Below are positions 50,799 to 60,635 of a stretch of DNA of 64,000 bases, in pieces. The translations under genes and the position numbers were made by a program. The DNA lies in the NCBI RefSeq assembly GCF_004114975.1, contig NZ_CP030052.1, positions 310,001 through 374,000 of the forward strand. Direction: 5' to 3'. This stretch comes from Bradyrhizobium guangdongense (lineage in GTDB: Bacteria; Pseudomonadota; Alphaproteobacteria; Rhizobiales; Xanthobacteraceae). Positions within the stretch are counted from its first letter, which is position 1. Each line of letters begins with the position of its first letter. The notes beneath the pieces are model-generated. The model was given only the letters and a program-made list of their open reading frames with translations. It did not search any database and was not told the DNA's origin.

Positions 50799-51854
50799 AT
50801 GAACTCTCTGTTTCAATTTTTTCAAGCGCGGCATCGTGCTGCACGGAGCGCCGCACGGCGGCTGCTTGTCAGCGCGCTGGCATTGGGCCTTGCCGCTCCC
50901 GCCTTCGCCGAGCCGCCGCTCGACAAGAGCGAGATCCGGTATCAGGGCTGGGCGGGGCAGGTGACCTTCATCGAGCTCGCCGACGACCTCGGCTATCTGG
51001 CGCCCCTGAAGCTGAAATGGGTCGGCAACACCATCAGCGGCCCACAGGACATCCAGACCGTGGTGACCGGGGATATCGACATCGGCGGGGCTTTCTACGG
51101 CGCGATCCTCAAGCTGATCGCGGCAAAGGCGCCCATCAAGGCCGTGGTCGGCTATTACGGCTCGGACGCCAACACCTATAACGGCTACTTCGTCAGGGAC
51201 GACAGCCCAATCAAGACCGCGCGCGACCTGATCGGCAAGAAGGTCGCCGTCAATACGCTCGGTGCCCATCTGGAATTTGTGCTCCGCGAATATCTCGCCC
51301 GCAACGGCTTGACATCAGCGGAAGCCAAGCAGGTGACGCTGGTCGCGATCCCGCCGGTCAGCGGTGAACAGGCCTTACGCCAGGGCCAGGTCGAAGTGAG
51401 CACCCTTAGCGGCGTGCTGCGCGACAAGGCACTGGAGCGTGGCGGCATCCACTCGCTGTTCAACGACACCGGTCTGTTCGGCAATTTCACCGGCGGCTCC
51501 TACGTCCTGCGCGACAAGTTCATCAAGGACAATCCGGAGGCCTCACGCAAGCTGATCGAGGGCATTTCGCGCGCCATCGCTTGGGCGCAGTCGACGCCGC
51601 CCGAGGAGGTGCGCGCGCGCTTCGGGCGCATCATCGCGGAGCGCAAACGTAATGAGGACGCGACGCCGATCAAATACTGGAAGAGCACGGGCGTCGCGAG
51701 CAAAGGCGGGGTGATCTCGGATGCCGAGATCCAGGTGTGGATCGACTGGCTGGAGAAGGACGGTCTGTTCAAGCCGGGCCAGGTCAAGGCCTCCGAGACC
51801 TACACCAACGCCTTCAACTATTTCCGTCCCGGCAAGACGGCGGAGGCCCAGTGA
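50799..51854 (+). CDS. ABC transporter substrate-binding protein (SsuA/TauA-like)
   Basis: This periplasmic binding protein belongs to the nitrate/sulfonate/taurine group. A signal peptide (LLVSALALGLAAPAFA, cleavage before EPPLDK) is followed by the NMT1-type core: YQGWAGQVTFIELADDLGYL, GDIDIGGAFYGAI and LIGKKVAVNTLGAHLEFVLR. The product is 351 aa. The stop overlaps the GTG of the ATPase gene (GTGA), so translation is coupled. Confidence 0.93.
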   Translation: MNSLFQFFQARHRAARSAARRLLVSALALGLAAPAFAEPPLDKSEIRYQGWAGQVTFIELADDLGYLAPLKLKWVGNTISGPQDIQTVVTGDIDIGGAFYGAILKLIAAKAPIKAVVGYYGSDANTYNGYFVRDDSPIKTARDLIGKKVAVNTLGAHLEFVLREYLARNGLTSAEAKQVTLVAIPPVSGEQALRQGQVEVSTLSGVLRDKALERGGIHSLFNDTGLFGNFTGGSYVLRDKFIKDNPEASRKLIEGISRAIAWAQSTPPEEVRARFGRIIAERKRNEDATPIKYWKSTGVASKGGVISDAEIQVWIDWLEKDGLFKPGQVKASETYTNAFNYFRPGKTAEAQ

Positions 51855-52726
51855 CCCAAGCGAGCCCGATCAAAATCAGCTTCGAACACGTCCGCAAGGA
51901 ATTCGTGACGCGCGGCGAGGGAGGCGGCCCGTTGGGCCGTTTCACCGCCCTCGAGGACATCACGCTCGATGTTCGCACTGGTGAGTTCCTGGCCCTGGTC
52001 GGTCCCAGCGGCTGCGGGAAATCGACCCTGCTCGATCTGTTGGGTGGGCTGACGACGCCGACCAGCGGCCGCATCCTGCTCGACGGGCGGCAGATCAAAG
52101 GGCCCGGCCGCGACCGCGGCATCGTGTTCCAGCAATACGCGCTGTTTCCCTGGCGCACCGCCCTGGAGAATGTCGAGTTCGGGCTCGACATCGCCGGGCT
52201 GAAGGCCGCGCAGCGACGCGAGATCGCGCGGCATTTCCTCGACCTCGTTGGCCTGTCCGGATTTGCCAGCCGCTATCCGCACGAGCTCTCCGGCGGCATG
52301 AAGCAGCGCGTCGCGATTGCCCGCAGTCTTGCTTACGATCCCGAGGTGCTGCTGATGGACGAGCCGTTTGCCGCGTTGGATGCCCAGACGCGCGAGACGC
52401 TCCAGACCGAGCTGCTGCGGATCTGGCGCGCCACCGGCAAGACCATCGTCTTTATCACCCATGGCATAGACGAGGCCGTAGCGCTTGGCCAACGCGTGGC
52501 CGTGATGACCTCGCGCCCGGGCCGGATCAAGCAAATCTTCGACATTCCGGCCTCGCTGCGCAGCGAAGATGAGGACGTGCGTTCGCTGCCGGAGTTCGGT
52601 CAGGTCAGGCACGAGATATGGAGCCTGCTCCGGGAAGAGGTGCAGAAGGCGCAGCAGGGACAATCGAGCCGCCCCGCCGATGTCCGTCGCGGCAACAGTG
52701 ACGTGAAGGAGATCGCGCATGTCTAG
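51851..52726 (+). CDS. ABC transporter ATPase (SsuB/TauB-like)
   Basis: This nucleotide-binding subunit has Walker A GPSGCGKST, Q-loop FQQYALFPWRT, signature LSGGMKQRVAIARSL, Walker B VLLMDEPFAALD and the switch His in VFITHGIDEA. Translation starts at GTG 51851, which overlaps the stop of the binding-protein gene. The product is 291 aa. It ends 8 bases inside the permease gene. Confidence 0.95.
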   Translation: MTQASPIKISFEHVRKEFVTRGEGGGPLGRFTALEDITLDVRTGEFLALVGPSGCGKSTLLDLLGGLTTPTSGRILLDGRQIKGPGRDRGIVFQQYALFPWRTALENVEFGLDIAGLKAAQRREIARHFLDLVGLSGFASRYPHELSGGMKQRVAIARSLAYDPEVLLMDEPFAALDAQTRETLQTELLRIWRATGKTIVFITHGIDEAVALGQRVAVMTSRPGRIKQIFDIPASLRSEDEDVRSLPEFGQVRHEIWSLLREEVQKAQQGQSSRPADVRRGNSDVKEIAHV

Positions 52727-53594
52727 CCTTGAAACGCTGACGCTGCTGGAGCTCGCGCATGGGCGTCCGAACGCGTTGTCAGGCGGAGATCGCGCATCCC
52801 CACGGATCGCCGGCCGGCTTCATGCTGCCCTGCGCGCGCTCGGCGCATTGGGGCATCGCTCGCTGCTGCTCATCGTGCTGCTGTCGGTGTGGGAGGTTGC
52901 CCCGCGACTTGGGGTGGTCGATCCGGTATTCCTGCCGCCGTTCTCCGAGGTGATTGCCGCCGGCTGGCAGCTCGCACAGAGCGGCGAGCTCTATGACGAC
53001 GTGTCAGCAAGCCTGCTGCGTGCCTTGAGCGGGTTTCTGATCTCGGTTGCCTTGATCGTTCCGCTTGGCCTTCTCGTCGGCTGGTACGCGCGGCTCGGCA
53101 ATCTCCTGAACCAGTTCATCGAAATCTGCCGTAACACCGCGCCGCTGGCGCTGCTGCCGGTCTTCATCCTGCTGCTCGGCATCGGCGAGATGTCGAAGAT
53201 CACGATGGTAATCTACAGTTGCGCCTGGCCGCTGCTGCTCAACACGATCGCCGCCGTCAAGCAGGTCGATCCGCTCCTGATCAAGTCGGCGCGCACCATG
53301 GGCGCGAGCCCGCAGCAATTGTTCCGCAAGGTCATTCTTCCGGCAGCGCTTCCGACCATCTTCGTCGGCATTCGCCTCGCCAGCGCCTCTGCCATGCTGG
53401 TGCTGGTCGCCTCCGAGATGGTCGGGGCGAAGGCGGGGCTCGGCTATCTCATCATCAACAGCCAGTACAGCTTCCTGATCCCGCAGATGTATTTCGGCAT
53501 CCTGGGCATCACTGTGATCGGGCTGGCGTTCAACGCTGTGCTCGAGGTGATCGAGCGGCGCTTCATGCGCTGGAAGGCGCCGGTTTCGGCGTGA
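52719..53594 (+). CDS. ABC transporter permease (SsuC/TauC-like)
   Basis: This inner-membrane permease has about six helices. The EAA-type loop SARTMGASPQQLFRKVILPA, followed by ALPTIFVGIRLASASAMLVL, is typical of nitrate/sulfonate/taurine importers. ATG 52719 follows AAGGAG. The product is 291 aa and overlaps the ATPase gene by 8 bases. Confidence 0.94.
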   Translation: MSSLETLTLLELAHGRPNALSGGDRASPRIAGRLHAALRALGALGHRSLLLIVLLSVWEVAPRLGVVDPVFLPPFSEVIAAGWQLAQSGELYDDVSASLLRALSGFLISVALIVPLGLLVGWYARLGNLLNQFIEICRNTAPLALLPVFILLLGIGEMSKITMVIYSCAWPLLLNTIAAVKQVDPLLIKSARTMGASPQQLFRKVILPAALPTIFVGIRLASASAMLVLVASEMVGAKAGLGYLIINSQYSFLIPQMYFGILGITVIGLAFNAVLEVIERRFMRWKAPVSA

Positions 53595-53634
53595 GCGCGC
53601 CAATTGTAATGGTTCGAACTTGGGGACGTGTTCA

Positions 53635-55250
53635 ATGACCAACCAAATCCATCGCGCCGAGCGTAGGTCCGCACCTTCAGGATCGGTCGAATATGATGCA
53701 GACGTGCTGGTGCTGGGTGGCGGGCCCGCGGGCACCTGGGCAGCGGTAAGCGCGGCCGAACGCGGCGCGCGTGTTGTTCTCGCCGATAAGGGCTTTTGCG
53801 GCACCTCGGGCTCGACCGCGGCGGCGGGAACCGGCGTCTGGTACGTCGATCCCACGCCGACTGACCGCGAGGCGTCGATGGCGAGCCGCGAGAAGCTCGG
53901 CGGATATCTTCAGGACCGCCGCTGGATGGTCCGCACGCTCGATCTCACTTTTCAGCAGAGCAATCGCCTCGCCGAATGGGGCTATCCCTATCCCGTGGAT
54001 GACCACGGCAAGTCGCAGCGCAACTCGCTGCAAGGCCCCGAATATATGCGCTTGATGCGCAAGCGGACCAAGCAGGCCGGCGTCACCGTCCTCGATCACA
54101 GCCCGGCGCTGGAATTATTGCTCGACGAGGCCGGGGCGGTTGCGGGCGCGAGCGGCCTGCGTCGCCAGAAGCAGGATCGCTGGACCGTGCGCGCCAAAGC
54201 GGTGGTGATTGCGACCGGCGGCTGTGCGTTTCTGAGCAAGACGCTAGGTTCGAACGTGCTCACCGGTGACGGCTATCTCATGGCCGCCGAAGCCGGCGCC
54301 GAATTCAGCAGCATGGAGTTTTCCAATCCCTACGCGATCTCGCCGGCGTTCGGCTCGGTCACCAAGACGCTGTTCTATGGCTGGGCCAACTTCACCTATG
54401 AAGACGGCAGCTGGTGCTGCATCCAAAGGCGGTCGTTCCGCGATTGCCCGAGCCCTGCTTCGGGGGGCCGGTCTATGCGCGGCTCGACAAGGCCGACGCG
54501 GACGTCCAGCTGCACATGCGGGCCTCGCAACCGAATTTCTTCCTGCCCTTCGACCGCACCGGAATCGATCCGTTCAAGGATCGTTTTCCGGTTACGCTGC
54601 GACTGGAAGGCACCGTGCGTGGCACCGGCGGCCTTCGCATCGTCGACGAGACCTGCGCAACCACCGTCCCCGGGCTCTATGCCGCCGGAGATGCGGCGAC
54701 GCGCGAATTGATCTGCGGTGGCTTCACCGGCGGCGGCAGCCACAACGCCGCCTGGGCGATGACGTCGGGGACGCTGGCCGGGCAGGGCGCCGCGGACTAC
54801 GCGCGGCAAGCCGCTGACGGTCGAGAGCTGTCCTCGGCTGGAACGGTCGGCCTCCGGAGCCGGTCGCGGCGCGCATTCGAGCCGGCCGCGCTGGCGCGAG
54901 CCGTCCAGGACGAGGTCTTCCCCTATGAGCTGAATTATTTCCGCGAGGCCTCACGGCTCGGTGGTGCGCTGGCGCGCCTCGATGCCGCCTGGCGCGATGT
55001 CTCGGAAGCAGGCGCTGCCGGCGCGGCCGAATTGCTCCGCACGCGTGAAAGCGCGGCGATGCTGGCCACAGCGCGATGGATGTACCGCAGCGCACTGGCG
55101 CGTCAGGAAAGCCGCGGCATGCATCGTCGTGACGATTTCCCCGAGCAGGACCATCGGCAGCGCCACTACCTGACATCGGGCGGCCTTGACGAAGTCTGGA
55201 CCGCCGTCCGGCCCCATGCCGAGGCGGCTTACGCGGAGGCTGCGGAATGA
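53635..55250 (+). pseudogene. FAD-dependent reductase flavoprotein, frameshifted
   Basis: The product is a fumarate reductase/adenylylsulfate reductase-like flavoprotein. The FAD fold (DVLVLGGGPAGTWAAVSAAE) and the C-terminal FAD region (TTVPGLYAAGDAATRELICG, GGFTGGGSHNAAWAM) are clear. The frame changes twice in a short interval. NFTYEDGS ends one frame near 54410, AASKGGRSAIARALLRG continues in a second, and GPVYARLDKAD resumes in a third near 54468, where a run of six G probably should be five. The rest is well preserved, so the damage is recent or is a sequencing error. It would pair with the ferredoxin at 55247. Confidence 0.8.
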
Positions 55251-55567
55251 TCGAGGTCATCGATAGCGAGCGCTGCACCTCTTGCGACATTTGTGTCGCG
55301 GTATGTCCGACCAACGTATTCGACAAAACGGACGGGCTTCCGGTGATCGCGCGGCAGAGCGATTGCCAGACCTGCTTCCTCTGCGAGCTCTATTGTCCTG
55401 AGGACGCGCTCTACGTCTCCCCTTTTGCCGATGAGACAGAGCGGGTCGATCTTGTCACCGTCAAGGAGGCCGGGGTGATGGGCAGCTATCGCCGTGCCGT
55501 CGGCTGGACCGACGAGACGAGCAATCGGCGCAACGCTGATCGCAGCTACCTCCTCTTTGTGCATTGA
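55247..55567 (+). CDS. 2[4Fe-4S] ferredoxin
   Basis: The protein has CTSCDICVAVCP and CQTCFLCELYCP motifs for two clusters and a 45-residue C-terminal tail. Its ATG overlaps the stop of the flavoprotein gene (ATGA), so the two probably form one redox enzyme acting on the imported substrate. The product is 106 aa and intact. Confidence 0.92.
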   Translation: MIEVIDSERCTSCDICVAVCPTNVFDKTDGLPVIARQSDCQTCFLCELYCPEDALYVSPFADETERVDLVTVKEAGVMGSYRRAVGWTDETSNRRNADRSYLLFVH

Positions 55568-55845
55568 GGACAGTGCATGCATTCGCTCCCGCTCCGCCAT
55601 CAATGCGACTAACGTTGCGGCGTAGGTGCGTAACGCGATGGAGGCAACTTCGCTGGGATCGACGCATAGATCTGATAGAAACCGTCAATGACGGTCTACT
55701 CGCAACTCAAGAATTTCATATCCAGCGCCGGGCGAGGCTCGCCTGACCCCACAGTCCGCGCGCAGGGACTTCATCGAATTCAAATAACCAGTGGGAAGGA
55801 AGCGTCTCTCACTCTATTCTGTCAGAAACCCCGGCTATTCAAGCC

Positions 55846-57069
55846 TTAGAGCTCCTTGTAGATCGGGATCGTCTCGGTATGTGCATCGATGACTTCGATG
55901 ACTTGTCGTTGCAGCGGGAGTTCTGTCTTGCGCTCCTTCCAAAGTTTCTTGAAGCGCTGCACCGTTTCCGCAGCCGTTTCGAGCGCAAGCGTCTCCGACA
56001 TCTTCGCCTTGGCAGCCAGATGCGCCAGCTCGTCCTTTGAGAATTCGGCCATCTTCTTCGTGCGCGAATAGTTCAACGCCATCTTGTCGTCCGGGATGTA
56101 CGCAATAGTCGAGAGCAGATCGTAGGCGGGCGACAGGACGGGTGTCCGCCCATCAGGGTAGATCAATGACCAGTTCTTCAGGTGCATGTCGGCGTTGCCG
56201 ATCAGTGTGCTGAATACGAGTCGTCGGACGAACTCGGCGAGGTCGGCCTCACCAGTCTCAATGCCGAGGACACGCGCGATGCTTCGGTAATTCGCCTTGT
56301 CGTATTTTTCATCCGGAAAGACGCCGAATACCTGAGCGAAATCCTCCATGTGGACCGGAGCATCAGCCGTGCGGTCGAACCGCTTCACGGCAAACGCCCG
56401 CCCCTCGAGTTCGCCGATTCCGTCCGGAAGACCTTTGATTGCCTCGACGTCGATCAGTTGAAGCTCGGGCACATCCATGCCGATGTCCTTCGCCAGGGTC
56501 ATCATGGAGTATTCGTTCTCAGGCACGCCGATATACTGATGTGACGGTAGCTTGACGATCCATGAACCGCCGACACCTTCGACCGGAATAGTGAGTCCGC
56601 CCTTCTTGGGATCATTCTTGAGCGCGGAGAACTTCAGCTGCACGCCCGCAAGCGAGAAGCGCATCATGTTCTGCCGTTTATCGGGCGTAAGATTCTCCTC
56701 GACCTGGGGGGGCAGCGCGTCTCCATCGGCCGGGTGGACCGACAGGGCACCCGGAAGGTCTCGGCCCAGCATCCACAGGAGGAAGAACTCGCGCCGTTCC
56801 TTCACGCCCGCCCGTTCCGCAAGATAGCGACGAAGCGGCCCTTCCGGCAGAAGATTGGAGAAGAATGGCGCGAGAACTTGTTGATACGGTTTGAACGAGG
56901 TGAGCAGATTCCCGAACGAGTCCTTGAAAGACAGGCTCAAGGTGGAACGGTGGGCGTCATCGATGTAGGTCTGATTGAAGGCGAGCAGCGAACGATCGCC
57001 CTGCACGAGTGTGAGAGTCGCGATCGGGGTATCGTGCAGGTGGACATTTAGAACGGATACGTCAGGCAT
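55846..57069 (-). CDS. hipA: HipA-type serine/threonine kinase toxin
   Basis: HipA kinases stop growth by phosphorylating targets such as glutamyl-tRNA synthetase and are neutralised by HipB. The N-terminal HipA domain (NVHLHDTPIATLTLVQGDRS) is followed by the kinase: RFSLAGVQLKFSA, GGSWIVKLPS, FAVKRFDR, catalytic NADMHLKNWSL and metal-binding PAYDLLSTI. I start at ATG 57069, which overlaps the hipB-like stop by 8 bases; a longer frame to 57231 lies inside hipB. The product is 407 aa and intact. Confidence 0.93.
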   Translation of the reverse strand: MPDVSVLNVHLHDTPIATLTLVQGDRSLLAFNQTYIDDAHRSTLSLSFKDSFGNLLTSFKPYQQVLAPFFSNLLPEGPLRRYLAERAGVKERREFFLLWMLGRDLPGALSVHPADGDALPPQVEENLTPDKRQNMMRFSLAGVQLKFSALKNDPKKGGLTIPVEGVGGSWIVKLPSHQYIGVPENEYSMMTLAKDIGMDVPELQLIDVEAIKGLPDGIGELEGRAFAVKRFDRTADAPVHMEDFAQVFGVFPDEKYDKANYRSIARVLGIETGEADLAEFVRRLVFSTLIGNADMHLKNWSLIYPDGRTPVLSPAYDLLSTIAYIPDDKMALNYSRTKKMAEFSKDELAHLAAKAKMSETLALETAAETVQRFKKLWKERKTELPLQRQVIEVIDAHTETIPIYKEL

Positions 57070-57640
57070 CGTCGTCCTCATCGTCGAGAGCGTAGGCGGG
57101 GCGAGGGGCTTCTTCGGGATGAGCGACCCTGTTGCGTACACCCTGTAACGCGCCTGCAGAATCTTCCAGCAGAGCCCTGGGTATAGGTTCGACGCTATAG
57201 GGACGCAGGCTCTCGACGATATCTGAGACAAGTGCCAGGTCGGTTTTTGAAAGATGGACCTGTTTCAGAAAGCGAAAATATTCGGCGATGCGGTCGAGGG
57301 TGGCTGAACTGCCATAGCGTTTCCTTTGACCAGAGACGATGCGTTCGGCCTTGCTGAAGACATCCGACGATCCTTGTTCGGACGAGAATTCGGCAGCGTT
57401 TGATCGCAGTAAGCCCTCTATCGCGGGAAGAAGTTTCTTCGGCACAAGGACGAGCTCCAGGTCGAGCGCCCGCGCCATCTGCATGAAGCTCGACAGGCCC
57501 GGTTCGAGGCGACTGGTCTCGATTTGCGAGATGTGCGCCTGGGTCATACCCGCGCGGGCCGCCAGCGCGCGTTGGCTCATGCCCGCCTTTGCGCGCTGAG
57601 CGGAGGCGGCTTTGATGAGCTCTTCACTTTGGTAAGTCAC
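57062..57640 (-). CDS. hipB: HipB-like antitoxin (XRE helix-turn-helix)
   Basis: The N-terminal XRE-type helix-turn-helix (GMSQRALAARAGMTQAHISQ, then IETSRLEPGLSSF) marks the DNA-binding antitoxin. At 192 aa it is twice the length of E. coli HipB, with an extra C-terminal part of unknown role ending in acidic DDEDDDA. It lies upstream of hipA and overlaps it, so it is co-translated. The AT-rich region 57641-57760 probably holds the promoter. Confidence 0.88.
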   Translation of the reverse strand: MTYQSEELIKAASAQRAKAGMSQRALAARAGMTQAHISQIETSRLEPGLSSFMQMARALDLELVLVPKKLLPAIEGLLRSNAAEFSSEQGSSDVFSKAERIVSGQRKRYGSSATLDRIAEYFRFLKQVHLSKTDLALVSDIVESLRPYSVEPIPRALLEDSAGALQGVRNRVAHPEEAPRPAYALDDEDDDA

Positions 57641-58117
57641 AATATATTATCCTGATCAAATAAGTCATTCGATCTGTATTATATATCGAAACGCCGACAT
57701 GTCTCAAGCTGACCGATCAGTATTGTTATCAAGCAGCCATCATGATAAGTAAAATTATCGATGAAGCGCGGACGAATTTCGCTTGCGCGCGGCCTTCGCC
57801 GGGCCGGCTCTTGACTAGGCCGCCCGGCCCAGGCCCTGCGGCGTTCCCGCCCGCGCAAGAAACTGCGAAAAACCTAGCTGCCTAGACGATCATCGCTGCC
57901 ATAGCCGAGAGGCGAACGGATCCATCGTGGACCGATAACGAAAGAGACTTTGAGAGCCTCAGATCCATCAACCCGCTTTGCAAAGGCCGGAACTCATAAA
58001 CACGAGGGAATTGCTTCCTTGCGAACCAAAATAAAGCCTCAGCGATCGCGGTGTGTTATGGTTTTTTGCAACAACCCAAAATATAACTAGCAAAATTAGC
58101 CTCTTAGTTTGGGTTCC
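57641..58117. promoter_or_regulatory. Divergent control region between hipBA and broken fic gene
   Basis: No gene is visible. The first 120 bases are AT-rich (TATTATATA at about 57677). Near the right end AACCCAAA at 58073-58080 and TTTGGGTT at 58108-58115 form an inverted repeat that touches the fic start codon, resembling the layout at the intact fic gene. Confidence 0.4.
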
Positions 58118-59314
58118 ATGAAGCGTAGCGATCTCAGCCGCACCATCCGGGAAACCCTAAAACGGCTTCCGCCACCCTACGATTCCCACTACGGGATCGT
58201 TCCACCGGCACCTCCAGAGGACGGCGTATTCGCCCCCGGTGCAGCGAAAGCCCTGGAAGCGGCACAAGCGGCATTCGGGACGGTCAACGCCATCCTTACC
58301 AGGCGCGAGGCGGTCAGTTCCTCGTCGATCGAAGGCACCCAGAGCACTCTCGACGAACTGCTTTCCGTCGAAGAGACGGGCGATGACGGCGCCCGCAACG
58401 AGGCACGCCAGGTCTGCAGCTACGCCGTCGCCCTCGATAGGTTTGTCCCGCGGGCCACCGAGCTTGGCTACGGCGTCTTCACTATTGATCGATCAAGGAT
58501 CTCCATCGCGCGTGATGAAGGACGACCCGGATTATCAGGACGATCCCGGCGACTTCCGAACGCGCGTAGTCTGGATCGGCGGGAACAAAGACATCGCATA
58601 TTCAAGTATAAATCCTCCACCCCCACCCGACGTGCCAGATTGCCTCGCTCAGGCGGTCGACTACCTCCGGAACGAGGGCATGCAGCAGATGACTCAAGGG
58701 TTCATCACGCGCATGGCCATTGCGCACGCCCATTTCGAAGCGGTACACCCCTTTCGCGCCGGCAACGGTCGCGTGGGTCGTCTCCTCCTCCCGCTCATGA
58801 TGGCGGCGGAGAAGCGTGTACCGCTGTACCTTTCTCCCTACATCGAAAGCAAGAAGGGCACGTACTACGCATCCCTCAAGAACGCCCAGCAGCGGCTCGA
58901 CTGGGAGCCGATCATCACGTTCATGGCCGACGCCGTGACCGCCACCGTTGAAGAGCTCATCCGCACCCGGCAGGCGCTGTCGGAGTTGTCCGAACGCTGG
59001 AGGGGTCGCCGGAAATTCCGTAAGGGTTTCTGCGGCTCTTCGGGCGCTGGACGAGCTTCACAACTATCCGGTCGTGACGGCGAAACGGCTCCGCGAACTT
59101 CTCGACATCTCTACCGCCCAGATCAACCAGGGCATCGCGCAGCTGGAAGAGGTGGGCATCCTACGGGAGCGGACCGGCTACGCGCGCAACCGCGTACGCC
59201 GCCTCGGAGGCGCTTGCCATCATCAACCGCCCGTTCGGCGAAGAGCCGGTTCTCGCAAACGTCAGTCCCGAGGTCGGTCCTGACAAGATCTCGGTCGGCC
59301 CCAAGGGGCCATAG
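58118..59314 (+). pseudogene. Fic family gene broken by frameshifts
   Basis: The N-terminal part (MKRSDLSRTIRETLKRLPPP through AVSSSSIEGTQSTLDELLSV) keeps the inhibitory S-x3-E-G motif. After GYGVFTID near 58490 the reading shifts frame and continues with the catalytic HPFRAGNGRVGR near 58750. A second shift near 59020 is followed by ALRALDELHNYPVVTAKRLR and the winged helix. A third near 59200 leads to a stop at 59314. It belongs to a different Fic subgroup from the intact protein at 43652-44764. Confidence 0.88.
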
Positions 59315-59967
59315 AGCGAATTCCGGAAGATGGCTGCGGCTCAGAATCGAAGAGGCGCTCCGGCTGCTTCATCGAAATAAATCCGTTCTCTTATGCCGGT
59401 ATTGGCGGATGAAAAATTTAGAACTGGCAAATTTGGAACTATGGGCAGGCAAACTATGCCGCGAGAGCTAAGCGGATCGTCCAGGTGGTCCACGGCCATG
59501 GATGCTCGCGTCATGTTCAACCGCGGCCTTCTTCGCATCCGTCGCAACTGGCCGACCACTGTCCACGCCGCCGGCCTTTATTCGGTATTGGCTATCCGTT
59601 GAGCCTACGGCTGGCCGTCTGACAACGAAATCGGCCCCCGCAACCGAATTGCTGCCGGAGCCGGAATTCACCTCGTCCAAATGCTTTCGCCATCAAACTG
59701 CAATCCCACGCCTCGTTCCATCGAACGTGGCTCACGGTGCTGTCGACGCAGATCAAGGCGCGCAGGCTCGGAGTGCCGAGGAGTCCGGGGGTGCAACGTA
59801 ACAGTGCCGGGGACCACGCTCGTGCCGATCGGCAGAATTCAACCTGCGTCTCGGCATGTCGCTTTGAACAGCGTCAACATCGCATCGGCCCACATAGCGG
59901 TGCCCATTCCGCAATGCGTCCGTCTGATCGTATTGCGGTCTTTTTCGAATGAACTCAGAGCCTTGAT
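59315..59967. other. No recognisable gene; possible IS remnant
   Basis: The segment around 59671-59755 resembles 45585-45665 over about 80 bases (shared TCGTCCAAATGCTT and CGGTGCTGT), which suggests remnants of one mobile element. No transposase motif could be read with confidence. Confidence 0.4.
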
Positions 59968-60366
59968 TTAGGCTGCTTCTCCTATGAGTCTCTTCGCGGC
60001 CTGAGTTAGGAGGCCCGATCTCGTAAAGCCGTGCGCTTCAGCATATTTGTCGATCTGATTCAGAACGTCCTCAGGAAGGGTGACATTCACACGTATAGCC
60101 TTTGGTTGTTCGGGTTTGACCGACACCAAAATAGCTACCCCAGTTCGATGATCAGGATCTGCCATAACATCCTCTAGAGTAGAGGGCTCCGGAATGGCTT
60201 CTCCATCTTCAGCAAGACCCTCGATATGAAGGGTGAGGGCTTCCTCTGCCATAGCACGAGCGTCATCAAGGCTTTTGCCTGCCGTGATCACTCCGGGGAA
60301 GTCTGGAAATGAGACGCCGAAATCGCTGTCGGCATCCTTATGGATAAGACCAATATAGTTACGCAT
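59968..60366 (-). CDS. hicB: HicB-type antitoxin
   Basis: The N-terminal partially degraded RNase-H-like fold (IGLIHKDADSDFGVSFPDFP) and GVITAGKSLDDARAMAEEAL are typical of HicB. The C-terminal ribbon-helix-helix (IRVNVTLPEDVLNQIDKYAE) binds DNA. The product is 132 aa. It neutralises the HicA mRNA interferase and probably represses the operon through the palindrome at 60560-60581. It starts six bases after the hicA stop. Confidence 0.94.
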   Translation of the reverse strand: MRNYIGLIHKDADSDFGVSFPDFPGVITAGKSLDDARAMAEEALTLHIEGLAEDGEAIPEPSTLEDVMADPDHRTGVAILVSVKPEQPKAIRVNVTLPEDVLNQIDKYAEAHGFTRSGLLTQAAKRLIGEAA

Positions 60367-60371
60367 GGCGC

Positions 60372-60560
60372 TTACCTCAGTTTGAGACCTGACTGCTTTT
60401 CAATACTCTTCAGTGTCCCGAGTGGGACATCCCGTTCGGGGTGCGGAACAATTACGCGACCCTTCTTGAATGGATGTTTGAACTGCACATGGCTGCCTTT
60501 CCGGCCCACCTCAAACCATCCATCCCCTTGAAGGATCGAGATAATTTCCCGGCTTTTCAT
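60372..60560 (-). CDS. hicA: HicA-type mRNA interferase toxin
   Basis: This 62-residue toxin of the double-stranded RNA-binding fold has the catalytic His in RKGSHVQFKHP and the usual VIVPHPERDVPLGTLKSIEK end. Its ATG at 60560 has no ribosome-binding site and lies at the predicted transcription start, so it may be translated from a leaderless mRNA. It is the first gene of the hicAB pair. Confidence 0.94.
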   Translation of the reverse strand: MKSREIISILQGDGWFEVGRKGSHVQFKHPFKKGRVIVPHPERDVPLGTLKSIEKQSGLKLR

Positions 60561-60596
60561 AGTGTGTATTTATACACACTATGTGTAGACTGTCAA
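60560..60596 (-). promoter_or_regulatory. hicAB promoter and operator
   Basis: On the minus strand TTGACA (complement of 60591-60596) and TATAAA (complement of 60569-60574) are 16 bases apart, a near-consensus vegetative promoter. The palindrome TAGTGTGTA-TTTA-TACACACTA at 60560-60581 covers the -10 box and reaches the hicA ATG, as expected for a HicB operator. Confidence 0.85.
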
Positions 60597-60603
60597 CCCA
60601 ATG
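60596..60603. repeat. Target-site duplication of IS66 element, left copy
   Basis: ACCCAATG lies directly outside the left terminal repeat and recurs at 63778-63785. An 8-bp duplication is characteristic of the IS66 family. Confidence 0.95.
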
Positions 60604-60635
60604 GTAACCGGTATGAGCTCCCACGTCTGCAGTGA

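Noticed and set aside
50130..51269. Minus-strand frame of 379 codons
   Set aside because: It spans the dioxygenase and binding-protein genes in antisense, both of which have clear domains and coupled starts.
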